This document shows positions 38,601 to 45,859 of a stretch of 58,667 nucleotides of DNA, piece after piece. The DNA is from Holophagales bacterium (GTDB taxonomy: Bacteria > Acidobacteriota > Thermoanaerobaculia > Multivoradales > Multivoraceae). The notes under the pieces are model-generated. The model was not told the origin of the DNA, did no database searches, and saw only the letters and a program-made list of their open reading frames with translations. The stretch is taken from contig VXVC01000013.1 in NCBI GenBank assembly GCA_009836625.1, positions 1-58,667 on the forward strand. Reading direction: 5' to 3'. Each line of letters begins with the position of its first letter. Within the stretch, counting starts at the first letter, position 1. The translations under genes and the position numbers were made by a program.

Positions 38601-38835
38601 GACCAAGAACAGCTTCGAAGCGCCTTCGTACCAGAGTCTCGATCTTCGACTCGCGAAGTTCTTCGATCTCGGCAACGACAGGCGCCTGACCTTCCTGGTC
38701 GAGTTCTTCAACGCCACGAACGAGCAGAACCCCGCCGCCGTGGAAACCGGCGTCGACCGGCCGACGGCTTTCGGTCAGCCGCTTCAGGTTCTGCCCGGAC
38801 GGGAAGGGCAGATCGGCGTGCGTTTCGAGTTCTGA
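35653..38835 (+). CDS. TonB-dependent receptor with carboxypeptidase-regulatory-like domain
   Basis: The protein has 1060 residues. A signal peptide (about 1-30, ending ATAQ) is followed by a beta-sandwich CarboxypepD_reg-like domain (about 34-120: ITGEVRSADGAAIPGAEVTV), a plug domain (about 135-245, VYLIDGMPNRDEFG) and a beta-barrel to a C-terminal VRFEF ending in aromatic Phe. This Oar-like architecture is expanded in Acidobacteriota. It imports a large ligand across the outer membrane using TonB energy. A TetR gene follows 15 bases downstream, and serine hydrolases are divergent; together they suggest peptide- or ester-scavenging, as an inference. Confidence 0.9.
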   Translation: MSRFVFVPLTLLTVTAVACLTLAASPATAQTSATITGEVRSADGAAIPGAEVTVASETLQRQVATDADGGYRLPALPAGTYEVRASAEGFAPAVRSGFELLLNSRVELDFELEVGTVEDEVTVTGAPVLLDTQSSDTGGVVTPLQIATLPVNGRDYLDLMQLVPGVQVNREKDKGSDEAVPVLGERAGNAVYLIDGMPNRDEFGSGAASQFTQDSIQEFEVLTGGFKAEFGHGSGGVVNVVTKGGGNQWRGAVVGFVRDDGMDSSNSLEEMAEAPSLSRDNFALNLGGPLVGDRAFIFASAEQIDEERELNFAFPPATPAVLRDFENSFDFPATTDEDRYFLKLTEQLGDRHRLDQQISVSDSQVNDFLPLSAAANLPSTRNNFGRERSMLGLRQTSLFGDGNWIFEGHLQYREHTDIQAPAHPEAGAATAFSIFSSPFTFQLFGDLGIVAFGNPSTGSDFDQEYLSAGPSLAASFGNHEIKFGLDYLGTQVNGSEASILANQLFATEANFARFGPVYSGLFTLTEIGPRVAGGDNVALDNDYTALYVQDDWSIGGELVVNMGLRYDRDSEFEKNNLSPRLGFAWSPTDSTVISGSAGVYYDRFRLGLVRNIAAFGGADMNLIQDLSYPQGFYNVTSIIPFLVAICVNPLAPHAAVEGTPCPFGLPTPHLGVDIFNNIVAEGRSPIPPETVITRDNVQDLSGLSPDEYLARVNAMVPLFAFGPNAWYWGPFGALTHPLLPAQDFPIQIDPGFETPNTRAYHLGARRQFGRNHLVTLDLHYREMRNILGVRETNLEFVSRIPGSERTYEGGAGVGVRGFGPWFEGEYKAATVGYTKRLSNRFSLSAHYTYTDAVDNLVSGQLGNGALSGPTATGSAPTDSFVGTVPVVTDPTTGQTNENGSFTAGNGNFIPQAGTFHNGPDLDKGPSPFAVDDQFVLFGLVDLPAGFQLSGIYRYTSGFRFSESAAQLSDPDGNLSFSLRDTSVTKNSFEAPSYQSLDLRLAKFFDLGNDRRLTFLVEFFNATNEQNPAAVETGVDRPTAFGQPLQVLPGREGQIGVRFEF

Positions 38836-38850
38836 GACACTCGACGGACG

Positions 38851-39450
38851 ATGACCAGCGCGGAGGCAGCCCCGACGCGCCGCGAGAGGCTGATCCTGGC
38901 GGGGATGAAGCTCTTCGCCGAGCGTGGCTTCACGGGCGTCGGGGTCCGTGAGATCGGCGCCGAGGCCGGCGTTTCGTTCGGCCTGATCCGAAAGCACTTC
39001 GGATCGAAGGAAGGCCTTCGAGAGGAAGTCGAGGCCCACGTTCTCGCGCAGGTCGAGGAGCTCTACAGCACGATTTCGGAACGCTCCGGAACGTCCGCCC
39101 TCGAGCACTTCGTGGAGGACGTCGTCGAGTGGATCGAAAGGGACCGGGATGCCCTGATGTACATGCGCCGGGCAATGGTCGAACAGTCGCCCGGAAGCCT
39201 CAAGCTGTTTCTGAGGCTGGTCGAGGTCCTGCGTGACTTCGTCGCGGTGAACAGGGAGCGCGGTTTTCTTCAGGACGGAGTCGACGAGGAATGGGCGGCC
39301 ATGTTCCTGGTCTTCGACTTCCTTGGCCCCGCTGTCGTGGAGCCGTTCGCCGAGGAAGCGTTCGGGCGCTCGATGTACGAACGGTCCATGGTGGAGCGTC
39401 GCAACGCCTTCATGAAGCGGATGGTGACGCGGGGCTTCCTGAACGCCTGA
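38851..39450 (+). CDS. TetR-family regulator
   Basis: The protein has 199 residues. RRERLILAGMKLFAERGFTGVGVREIGAEAGVSFGLIRKHFGSKEGL-type sequence (about 10-56) is the TetR helix-turn-helix. The C-terminal ligand domain is helical. It lies directly after the TonB receptor and is probably cotranscribed with it, so it may adjust receptor expression. It converges on the CitE-like lyase. Confidence 0.88.
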   Translation: MTSAEAAPTRRERLILAGMKLFAERGFTGVGVREIGAEAGVSFGLIRKHFGSKEGLREEVEAHVLAQVEELYSTISERSGTSALEHFVEDVVEWIERDRDALMYMRRAMVEQSPGSLKLFLRLVEVLRDFVAVNRERGFLQDGVDEEWAAMFLVFDFLGPAVVEPFAEEAFGRSMYERSMVERRNAFMKRMVTRGFLNA

Positions 39451-39457
39451 GCGGCGG

Positions 39458-40360
39458 CTACAGCTTCCCCGTAGCCCGCGCCCGATCCAGCACCGGCTGG
39501 TAGATCCGCAGCGTCGCCGCATCCACCAACTGGCCCCCCTTGCCGCCGGCGCCAGCCCCCTTCGCCACCGACTCGTTGTACAGATCGACCATCTTCTGCG
39601 CCTGCTCGATCTCCCTGGGCGACGGCGCGAAGACGTCGTTGGCGAGCGGAATCTGGTTGGGGTGGATGCACCACTTGCCGACGGCGCCGAGGGTGGCGGC
39701 GTAGGTGGCCTGCTTGAGGTAGGCCTTGTCGTTGCGGAAGTCGCCGAAGGGGCCGTCGATCGCGTCGATGCCGGCGGCGCGGCAGGCGGCGATCATGCGG
39801 ACGCGGTGGGCGGACCACATGTCGCCGGGGTAGCGGTAGTCCTTGTCGAGCTCGTGGCCGAAGCGCATGCCCATGCTGGCGGAGAGGTCGCCGAAGCCGA
39901 GGATGAGCGCTTCGAGGCGATCTGAGCAGGTGGCGATCGCCTCGACGTTGGCAAGGCCCTCGGCCTCCTCGATCAGCGCCTCAAGCCCGATCCTGCGGTC
40001 GAGCCCGAGCTTCTGCTCCAGGCCGTCGAGCATCGTCTCGAAGAACCAGATGTCGCGCGGCTCCTTGACCTTGGGCAGGATGATGATGTCGAGGTTCTCG
40101 CCGGCGCCCTCGACCACGCTGATCACGTCGTCGACGGCCCAGCGGGTGGTGTGGTCGTTGACGCGGACGGAGCGCACCTTGCCCGTCCAGTCGAGGTCGT
40201 TCAGGCCGTCGATGGCGATCTGGCGGGCGCCCTCCTTCCTGTCGGGCGCGACGGCGTCTTCCAGGTCGAGGAAGACGAGGTCGGCGTCGCTTCCGGCCGA
40301 CTTCTCGACCATCCTGGGGTTGCTGGCGGGCACGGCCAGCTCGGAACGTCTCAGTCGCAT
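39458..40360 (-). CDS. CitE/HpcH-type CoA lyase (malyl/citramalyl-CoA lyase-like)
   Basis: ATG 40360 after GGAGAAGTGAGC gives 300 residues. RRSELAVPASNPRMVEKSAGS and DLVFLDLEDAVAPDRKEGAR match CitE/Mcl enzymes (Arg and Asp-x-Glu-Asp that bind CoA-ester and Mg), and IGLEALIEEAEGLANVEAIA holds the metal-binding Glu. The expected reaction is reversible cleavage of malyl-, beta-methylmalyl- or citramalyl-CoA. It is the last gene of the MaoC-MaoC-CaiB-CitE operon, 2 bases after the transferase stop. The separate HpcH domain at 6155-8770 is not its close paralogue. Confidence 0.85.
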   Translation of the reverse strand: MRLRRSELAVPASNPRMVEKSAGSDADLVFLDLEDAVAPDRKEGARQIAIDGLNDLDWTGKVRSVRVNDHTTRWAVDDVISVVEGAGENLDIIILPKVKEPRDIWFFETMLDGLEQKLGLDRRIGLEALIEEAEGLANVEAIATCSDRLEALILGFGDLSASMGMRFGHELDKDYRYPGDMWSAHRVRMIAACRAAGIDAIDGPFGDFRNDKAYLKQATYAATLGAVGKWCIHPNQIPLANDVFAPSPREIEQAQKMVDLYNESVAKGAGAGGKGGQLVDAATLRIYQPVLDRARATGKL

Positions 40361-40362
40361 GC

Positions 40363-41631
40363 TCACTTCTCCTTGCTTTCCCCGTCCGGCCCGGCACTCA
40401 GCCCGAATTGGGCGAGGATCTCGTCCCGGTGCTCGTCGAGCAGGGGCGCCCGGCGCCGCACGCCGGTCTTCGTCTCGGTGTACTTGATCGGGCAGCCGAC
40501 GATCTTGACCGGCGCGTTCTCGCCCGGCAGCTCGACTTCGGCGACCATCTCGCGGATCGCGGTGTGGGGGCTCTCGAAGATGTCGGCCGCGGTCTGCACC
40601 GGGCCGCACGGGACCCGGCCGGCGAGCGCTTCGACGATCTCGTCGCGGGTGTGCGCGCCGGTCCACCCGGAGACGACCGCCTCCACGAACTCCCGGTTCT
40701 CGCGGCGCGACCAGAAGTTCTTCGTGCGATCGTCCTCCACCAGGTCGGGCCGGCCCATCTCCTGGCAGAGGATCTCCCACTGTCCCGGCGTCGGCGCCGC
40801 GATCGCCACACCGCCGTCCTTCGCGTCGTAGATGCCGAACGGGGAGAGGCTGTGGTGGTGCTTGCCGCGCGGCGGGAGCTGGTGGCGGAGGCTGGAGCCG
40901 TAGTTCGCGAACACGGACTCGCACAGCAGGTTGACGCCGTCGACCATCGCGACGTCCATGAACTGGCCCTTGCCAGTCCGCCGCGCGTGGTGGACCCCGG
41001 CGACGACGCCGAGCGCCATCAGCGTGCCGGGAAACAGGTCGCCGACGGAGGCGCCGCCGGGGTAGCCCCCTCCGGGACGTTCGTCATCGCCCCGGGGGCC
41101 GTTGACGTGGGCGAAGCCGCCCATCGCCTGGGCGACGATGTCGAAGGCGGGCCAGTCGGAGTGGGGGCTCTCGCCGGTCCGCGGGTCGCCGAAGCCGCGC
41201 AGCGCCGCGTAGACGATCTTCGGGTTGCGCTCGCGGATCGTCTCGTAGCTCAGCCCGAGGCGGTCCATCACGCCGGCGCGCATGTTCTCGAGCACGGCGT
41301 CGGCCTGCTCGCACAGGCGGAGAAAGGTCTCGCGGTCGGCGTCGTCCTTCAGGTCGAGCGAGATGCTGCGCTTGTTCCGGTTGATGCTGCCGAAGTAGCC
41401 GCCGAAGTCGCAGCCGCCGTCGACCCCCGCCTTTCCCTGGGCCGGGTGGATGAAGTCCTCGGGGATGGGCGGCGAGGGGCGGGACATGTCGCCGGTCGGG
41501 GGCTCCACCTTGATCACGTCGGCGCCGAGGTCGGCGAGGATGGCCGAGCCGAACGGCCCGGCGAGCGCCATCGTGCAGTCGATGACGACGAGGTCGCTGA
41601 GCGGCCCGCGTGCCCGGGGATCCGGGCTCAC
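40363..41631 (-). CDS. CaiB/BaiF-type (class III) CoA transferase
   Basis: The protein has 422 residues. VIDCTMALAGPFGSAILADLGADVIKVE and FGSINRNKRSISLDLKDDA are the family hallmarks, with GDMSRPSPP and VNGPRGDD loops near the CoA site. It transfers CoA between dicarboxylic acids. With CitE-like and two MaoC-type hydratases in one operon it is a candidate mesaconyl-CoA C1-C4 transferase or succinyl-CoA:citramalate transferase. Its start touches the stop of the MaoC gene upstream (41631). Confidence 0.88.
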   Translation of the reverse strand: MSPDPRARGPLSDLVVIDCTMALAGPFGSAILADLGADVIKVEPPTGDMSRPSPPIPEDFIHPAQGKAGVDGGCDFGGYFGSINRNKRSISLDLKDDADRETFLRLCEQADAVLENMRAGVMDRLGLSYETIRERNPKIVYAALRGFGDPRTGESPHSDWPAFDIVAQAMGGFAHVNGPRGDDERPGGGYPGGASVGDLFPGTLMALGVVAGVHHARRTGKGQFMDVAMVDGVNLLCESVFANYGSSLRHQLPPRGKHHHSLSPFGIYDAKDGGVAIAAPTPGQWEILCQEMGRPDLVEDDRTKNFWSRRENREFVEAVVSGWTGAHTRDEIVEALAGRVPCGPVQTAADIFESPHTAIREMVAEVELPGENAPVKIVGCPIKYTETKTGVRRRAPLLDEHRDEILAQFGLSAGPDGESKEK

Positions 41632-42104
41632 TACGACCCCCAGTGCGAGCGGCGCTTGATCAGCACCTCGCGCTCGCCCTCGAAGACGATCGTGCCGTCC
41701 TGCTTCGTGCCCCAGTGCTTGAATCGGACGACGCCGGCGTCGTCGCGGTCGGCGTCGCGGGTGTCGAGCACCTCGGTGTAGGCGGTCAGCGTGTCGCCGA
41801 GGAAGACGGGCGCGCGGAAGCGCATCTTGTCGAGGCCGAGCTCGGCGAGCGCGTTCTCGGCCGTGTCCTGGGTCGCCAGGCCGATCACCGTCGAGCCCGT
41901 CACCAGCCCGAACACGAGCCGTTGCCCGAAGGGCGACTTCTGCATGCGGTCCTCGTTGAAGTGGCCGTCGGCGGTGTTCATGACGAGCTTGGTCAGGAGC
42001 TGGCTCTCGACCTCCTCGATCGTCGTGCCGCGGGCGTGCTGCATCTTCTGGCCGGCGGCGAAGTCTTCGAAGTAGGTGGAGGAGGAGGTGAGGGCGGTGG
42101 TCAT
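41631..42104 (-). CDS. MaoC-family hydratase (second of pair)
   Basis: The protein has 157 residues in a hot-dog fold. YFEDFAAGQKMQHARGTTIEEV opens it; the hydratase-2 Asp/His dyad falls in NTADGHFNEDRMQKSPFGQ. LVTGSTVIGLATQ and FLGDTLTAYTEVLDTRDAD follow. Such enzymes hydrate enoyl- or mesaconyl-CoA. It overlaps the neighbouring MaoC gene by 4 bases and the CoA-transferase by one base. Together the pair could be the C1 and C4 mesaconyl-CoA hydratases, or two subunits of one. Confidence 0.85.
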   Translation of the reverse strand: MTTALTSSSTYFEDFAAGQKMQHARGTTIEEVESQLLTKLVMNTADGHFNEDRMQKSPFGQRLVFGLVTGSTVIGLATQDTAENALAELGLDKMRFRAPVFLGDTLTAYTEVLDTRDADRDDAGVVRFKHWGTKQDGTIVFEGEREVLIKRRSHWGS

Positions 42105-42595
42105 GAGGCCGCCTCGCGCCGCTTGGCGACCAGGTTGGTGCGCTGGTAGCTCACGACCTTCTCGCCGTGCTGGTTGAAGGCCTCCGTCTCCCAGGTGACG
42201 ATGCCGAAGTGGGGCCTGGAGCCGGACTCGCGGCGGCCGACGACGCGGCTCTTTCCCGTGATCGTGTCGCCCGGGTAGACCGGCCGGTGGAACTTCACGT
42301 CGTTCACGCCGAGGAACGGCCCGCCGCCCTCGGAGAGGTCCTCGACCGACATGCCGACGACGGTGCAGAGGACGAGCAGCGGGTCGATGACGACCGAGTC
42401 GTGCCCGTGGGCCCGCGCGTACTCGGCGTTGAAGTAGAGCGGCGTGAAGCGCATCGTCGCGGTGGCGAAGAGCGCGTTGTCGCTCTCAGTGAGGGTACGG
42501 CCCCAGTGGTGCTGGAAGGTCCGCCCTTCCTCGAAGTCCTGGTAGCGGTTGCCCTTTGGGCGGAGCGGGAAGGTGGAGAAGTCCGGGTCGGGCAT
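42101..42595 (-). CDS. MaoC-family hydratase (first of pair)
   Basis: ATG 42595 gives 164 residues; a longer frame to 42637 reaches the edge of palindromic repeat copy 5 and is unlikely. YQDFEEGRTFQHHWGRTLTESDNALFA is the opening of acyl-dehydratases of the MaoC group, and FLGVNDVKFHRPVYPGDTITGKSRV is the conserved second half. The active-site Asn/His region (FNAEYARAHGHD) differs from its neighbour, suggesting a distinct substrate or position specificity. It is the first gene of the operon. Confidence 0.85.
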   Translation of the reverse strand: MPDPDFSTFPLRPKGNRYQDFEEGRTFQHHWGRTLTESDNALFATATMRFTPLYFNAEYARAHGHDSVVIDPLLVLCTVVGMSVEDLSEGGGPFLGVNDVKFHRPVYPGDTITGKSRVVGRRESGSRPHFGIVTWETEAFNQHGEKVVSYQRTNLVAKRREAAS

Positions 42596-42636
42596 TGCGG
42601 CAGTGGTTCTACCACGCAGGGACGTCTGCCCGCCCA

Positions 42637-42718
42637 CTGGGTGCGCGGGTCTTCTGACCCGCTGCCGCCGCAGGCGGCGTTGAGACGCGCGAGGCGTCAG
42701 CCTCGCTCCTTCTTTGTT
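42637..42718 (+). repeat. Palindromic hairpin repeat, copy 5
   Basis: CTGGGTGC is followed by three hairpins: GCGGGTC-TTCT-GACCCGC, GCCGCC-GCA-GGCGGC, and a new third stem GCGAGGC-GTCA-GCCTCGC that differs in sequence from copies 2-4 but still pairs. It ends in TCCTTCTTTGTTCC. It lies between the end of the TraB/GumN-like gene and the start of the MaoC operon, 36 kb away from the other copies and 42 bases from the MaoC start. Confidence 0.85.
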
Positions 42719-42731
42719 CCGGCGCCTCCGG

Positions 42732-43736
42732 CTAGCCCTCCGGAGGAGCTTCGTCCGGCTCCACCACTTCGTAGCCTCTCTCTCGGAGCCATGACAGAGG
42801 TCCGTCCGTCCGGAGCAGGTTCCTGAGAGGCAGGATGGCGAAAGTGGAGTCGTTGTCGGTCAAGGCACGATCGACGTTTTCGAGCCAGAGCTCCCAGCTC
42901 CGCGACTCCATCTGGCTCAGAACGTCCGGATCGAAGGCGAGTGTGAAGGAATCGCAGGCTCCGGTAGCCGAATCGCCTGGATGGGCCCTGAGCGAGGCCA
43001 GATCGCCTACGGCCCAGGCGGCCGCAAGACGCGTGTGCTCTTCGACTTGGGCATCGAGCCCCTGAAGACCTGCTTGAAGACAGGTTTGCTCCGCATCGGG
43101 CGACATCTCCTGTGTCGAATCGAAGAGAGGCGAGTCCTTGTAGCGCTCGGATATGTGCGCTGGCACCTTCTTGACGTTGTGCTTCTTCGCTCGCTTCTCG
43201 ATTACCCGACCAATCGTTCGGAGGCCCGACTCCAGGCCGGCGGACTGCGCCGCCGAATCGAAGAGTTCCTCGGCCGCGACGCTAGGCCGCAGTTCTTCGA
43301 GGTTGTCCCGCTTCGGTGCGTATCTGAGTCTGGTCTCCGAGAAGAGCTGGTACAGGTCCTCCGGCAGCACGCCCTCCAGGGTTCCGCGGTCGGGGATTCG
43401 TCGTGTGCGCTTGATCAGCCGCCATGCTCTCACCGGGTTTGTCAATGAGACGCGCAGGGATGGAGGCGGCAGGTACTCGCTGGAAAGGGCCAGCACGCGT
43501 TCGATGGAGTCCGATTGCCAACGCAGGCCGTCCGGCACCAGTTCCGGAGTACCGAGGATCCACAAGACATGGTCACCACTGGTGACCTTCCAGAGGGGCG
43601 GCCCAGGGAGATCTCCCACGACCTGGATCTCTTCCTCGACAACATCCACCGGGCGCGGCTGGGATGCGTCGTTCTCCTGGGCGATCGCTCCCGGCACCGC
43701 CGCCGAGGCCGCGAGTAGCAGGGCTCTCCAAATCAT
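42732..43736 (-). CDS. TraB/GumN-like exported protein
   Basis: ATG 43736 starts a Sec signal (MIWRALLLAASAAVPGAIAQ); an upstream ATG at 43787 adds 17 basic residues. The mature 315 residues contain PPLWKVTSGDHVLWILGTPE, the opening of TraB/GumN proteins (related to the Tiki/EreA-ChaN metallopeptidase-like fold), and LVPDGLRWQSDSIERVLALS. The usual GxxH is seen as LGTPE, so the first metal histidine seems to be missing. The function is unknown. Its 3' end adjoins palindromic repeat copy 5. Confidence 0.7.
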   Translation of the reverse strand: MIWRALLLAASAAVPGAIAQENDASQPRPVDVVEEEIQVVGDLPGPPLWKVTSGDHVLWILGTPELVPDGLRWQSDSIERVLALSSEYLPPPSLRVSLTNPVRAWRLIKRTRRIPDRGTLEGVLPEDLYQLFSETRLRYAPKRDNLEELRPSVAAEELFDSAAQSAGLESGLRTIGRVIEKRAKKHNVKKVPAHISERYKDSPLFDSTQEMSPDAEQTCLQAGLQGLDAQVEEHTRLAAAWAVGDLASLRAHPGDSATGACDSFTLAFDPDVLSQMESRSWELWLENVDRALTDNDSTFAILPLRNLLRTDGPLSWLRERGYEVVEPDEAPPEG

Positions 43737-43834
43737 CGAAGGACTCCTTTCGCTCTTTGAACGGCGGGCCGCCGCGTTTGATTCCACTCGGTACGATGAG
43801 CCGCCCTCGAACCGAAGCTCCCCGGGAGGATCGA

Positions 43835-44197
43835 TTGAGCGAAATGAAGCCCGCGGAGGTCAAGCCCGCAATCAGTATCGATGTCGTCAACCAGCTCGAC
43901 GCTCGGGTCGGCACGATCGAGAGCGTCACGGATGTCGAGGGGTCCAGCAAGCTCGTCCGACTCAGGGTCGATTTCGGGGACCACAAGCGGACGATCCTCG
44001 CGGGGATGAAACAGGAGCGCGAGGACCCGACCGAGATCGAAGGCCGACAGGCGTTGTTCATCGTCAACCTGGAGCCGAGGAAGATGATGGGGGAGACCTC
44101 GGAGGGCATGGTCTTCGACGTCGGCTACGAGGACGGGATTCAACCGGCGTTGTTGCTCCCGGAGCGGCCGGTGCCGAACGGCGCTCGCGCCGGTTGA
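43835..44197 (+). CDS. CsaA-like tRNA-binding domain protein
   Basis: A TTG at 43835 with GGGAGGA four bases upstream gives 120 residues; ATGs at 43844 and 43796 are alternatives. The OB-fold of the EMAP-II/MetRS C-terminal type is clear: LDARVGTIESVTDVEGSSKLVRLRVDFGD, RTILAGMK and ALFIVNLEPRKMMGETSEGMVF. It binds tRNA or acts as a secretion-linked chaperone (CsaA). It is divergent from the TraB/GumN-like gene, with about 100 bases between. Confidence 0.85.
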   Translation: MSEMKPAEVKPAISIDVVNQLDARVGTIESVTDVEGSSKLVRLRVDFGDHKRTILAGMKQEREDPTEIEGRQALFIVNLEPRKMMGETSEGMVFDVGYEDGIQPALLLPERPVPNGARAG

Positions 44198-44224
44198 GTC
44201 GCTTTACCGCGCTACGATTCCGGG

Positions 44225-44611
44225 ATGATTCTCTGGAACAACCTGAAATCGACTCTGGAGCAGGACGCCGAGTTTCGGTACACGATCCGGCACTGGACGG
44301 CGAGCCTGCGGCTGAGCGTGGGTGACCGGCACCATGCGATCCGCTTCGAGGATGGCGCCGTAACCGCGGTCGAGCCGTGCGACGCGGACGCCCCGGCCGA
44401 CGTCTTCCTCGCCGGCCCGGAGGAGGAGTGGCGCGAGCTGCTGCGCAAGGTGCCGCGGCCCTTCTACCAGGACCCGTTCTTCGCCAGCGTGCATCACGGC
44501 ATCGAGCTGAACCGCGATCAGCTCGACTACGCCGCCTACTACCCGGCGCTGCGCCGACTGGTCGGCGTGCTGCGCGAGATGTCCAATCCAACCGAGGGAG
44601 CTTCCGCATGA
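44225..44611 (+). CDS. Small SCP2-like hypothetical protein
   Basis: The protein has 128 residues. FEDGAVTAVEPCDADAPADVFLAGPEEEWRELL is the strand-turn pattern of SCP2 sterol-transfer-like domains, and PFYQDPFFASVHHGIEL follows. Such domains bind lipids. It is the first gene of a unit with a small membrane protein and an alpha/beta hydrolase, all linked by 1-4-base overlaps. Confidence 0.6.
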   Translation: MILWNNLKSTLEQDAEFRYTIRHWTASLRLSVGDRHHAIRFEDGAVTAVEPCDADAPADVFLAGPEEEWRELLRKVPRPFYQDPFFASVHHGIELNRDQLDYAAYYPALRRLVGVLREMSNPTEGASA

Positions 44612-44952
44612 ACCTGTTCCGCCTGTTTCTCGGCGTCGTCTTTGGCGTGATCGTCGTCTACACCGTCGCCGTCGCGATGGAACACGGCCTGGGTCTGCTC
44701 GGCATCTTCTTCGGCGACATCGCCGCGATGACCTGGAACGGCCAGTTCAACCTCGACTTCATGGGGTTCCTCACCCTGTCGGGGCTGTGGGTCGCCTGGC
44801 GCAACGGTTTCTCCCCGGGCGGCCTCCTGCTCGCCGTCGTCGCCCTCTTCTTCGGGGTGCCGTTCCTGACGCTCTACCTCTTCATCCTGAGCCAGCAGAC
44901 GAACGGCGACGTGAAGCGAATGCTCCTCGGCGACCGGCGGGCGGCGGCCTGA
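44608..44952 (+). CDS. Small three-helix membrane protein
   Basis: ATG at 44608 overlaps the upstream stop and gives 114 residues. Hydrophobic helices lie at about 4-28, 48-64 and 72-94, ending in a charged tail. FRLFLGVVFGVIVVYTVAVA opens it. No known family was recognised with confidence. It is coupled to the SCP2-like gene before it and the alpha/beta hydrolase after it, suggesting a membrane-linked lipid or ester pathway. Confidence 0.65.
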   Translation: MNLFRLFLGVVFGVIVVYTVAVAMEHGLGLLGIFFGDIAAMTWNGQFNLDFMGFLTLSGLWVAWRNGFSPGGLLLAVVALFFGVPFLTLYLFILSQQTNGDVKRMLLGDRRAAA

Positions 44953-45854
44953 TGCCCACCTTCGCGCGGCGCGTCGGCCGCTACATGGACCTCGAAGTCC
45001 AGGGCGTTTCCTACGAGGTCTACTTCGAGTCGGCCGGGAACCCGGACGGCATTCCGCTGGTGCTCCAGCACACGGCCGGTTCCGAGGGTCGCCAGTGGCG
45101 CCACCAGTTGGAGGACGAGCGGATTGGCCGGCACTTCCACCTGCTGGCCTACGACCTGCCGTACCACGCCAAGTCGGTGCCGCCGGCGGGCGTCGAGTGG
45201 TGGAAACAGGAGTACAAGCTGACGAAGAGCTTCCTGCTCGACTTCGTCTCCGGCTTCGTGAGCGAGCTCCAGCTCGAAGACCCGGTCTACATGGGCAGTT
45301 CGATCGGCGGCCACCTGGCCCTCGACCTCGCCCTGCACCGGCCGGGCCTGTTCCAGGCCGTCATCGGGCTGGAGGCTGCGATCAAGTCGGACCCCGGCAA
45401 CATCGACCTGCTCGACCACCCCGAGATCAACAACGGCTACAAGGGCGAGCTGATGATCGGCATCACCTCGCCCGAGGCGCCGGAGGCGTTCCGCCGCGAG
45501 GTCGGCTGGTGCTACAGCCAGGGCGCGCCGCGGGTGTTCCGGGGCGACCTCTTCTACTGGGGCACCGACCACGACCTGGGCGATCGGGCGTCCGAGATCG
45601 ACACGTCGCAGACGCGCGTGTTCCTGCTGACCGGCGAGTACGACGCCGCGACGCCGCCCGCGGCGTCCGAAGAGGTCGCCAGCCAGATCAAGGGCGCGAC
45701 GTATCAGACGATGAAGGGCTTGGGCCACTTCCCGATGTCTGAGGACCCGGAGCGGTTCTACGGGTACATCGAGCCGGTGCTGGCGGAGATCGTGGGTGAT
45801 CAGACGCGGCTGGGATCGCCGGAGTGGTCGCCGGCCGCGGCCGCGGGTAGCTAG
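44952..45854 (+). CDS. Alpha/beta hydrolase
   Basis: The protein has 300 residues from the ATG that overlaps the preceding stop by one base. The canonical elements are the oxyanion-hole segment (LVLQHTAGSEGRQW), the nucleophile elbow GSSIGGHLAL, an acid in LTGEYDAATP and a histidine in GLGHFPMSEDP. It is an esterase/lipase-type enzyme whose substrate is not known. It is the third gene of the SCP2-like/membrane/hydrolase unit. Confidence 0.82.
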   Translation: MPTFARRVGRYMDLEVQGVSYEVYFESAGNPDGIPLVLQHTAGSEGRQWRHQLEDERIGRHFHLLAYDLPYHAKSVPPAGVEWWKQEYKLTKSFLLDFVSGFVSELQLEDPVYMGSSIGGHLALDLALHRPGLFQAVIGLEAAIKSDPGNIDLLDHPEINNGYKGELMIGITSPEAPEAFRREVGWCYSQGAPRVFRGDLFYWGTDHDLGDRASEIDTSQTRVFLLTGEYDAATPPAASEEVASQIKGATYQTMKGLGHFPMSEDPERFYGYIEPVLAEIVGDQTRLGSPEWSPAAAAGS

Positions 45855-45859
45855 CCGCC

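Noticed and set aside
35596..39522. Minus-strand frame open for more than 1300 codons upstream of the second serine hydrolase
   Set aside because: It lies antisense to the TonB receptor and TetR genes, has no family resemblance, and is expected from codon bias in GC-rich DNA; the hydrolase itself begins at about 35595.
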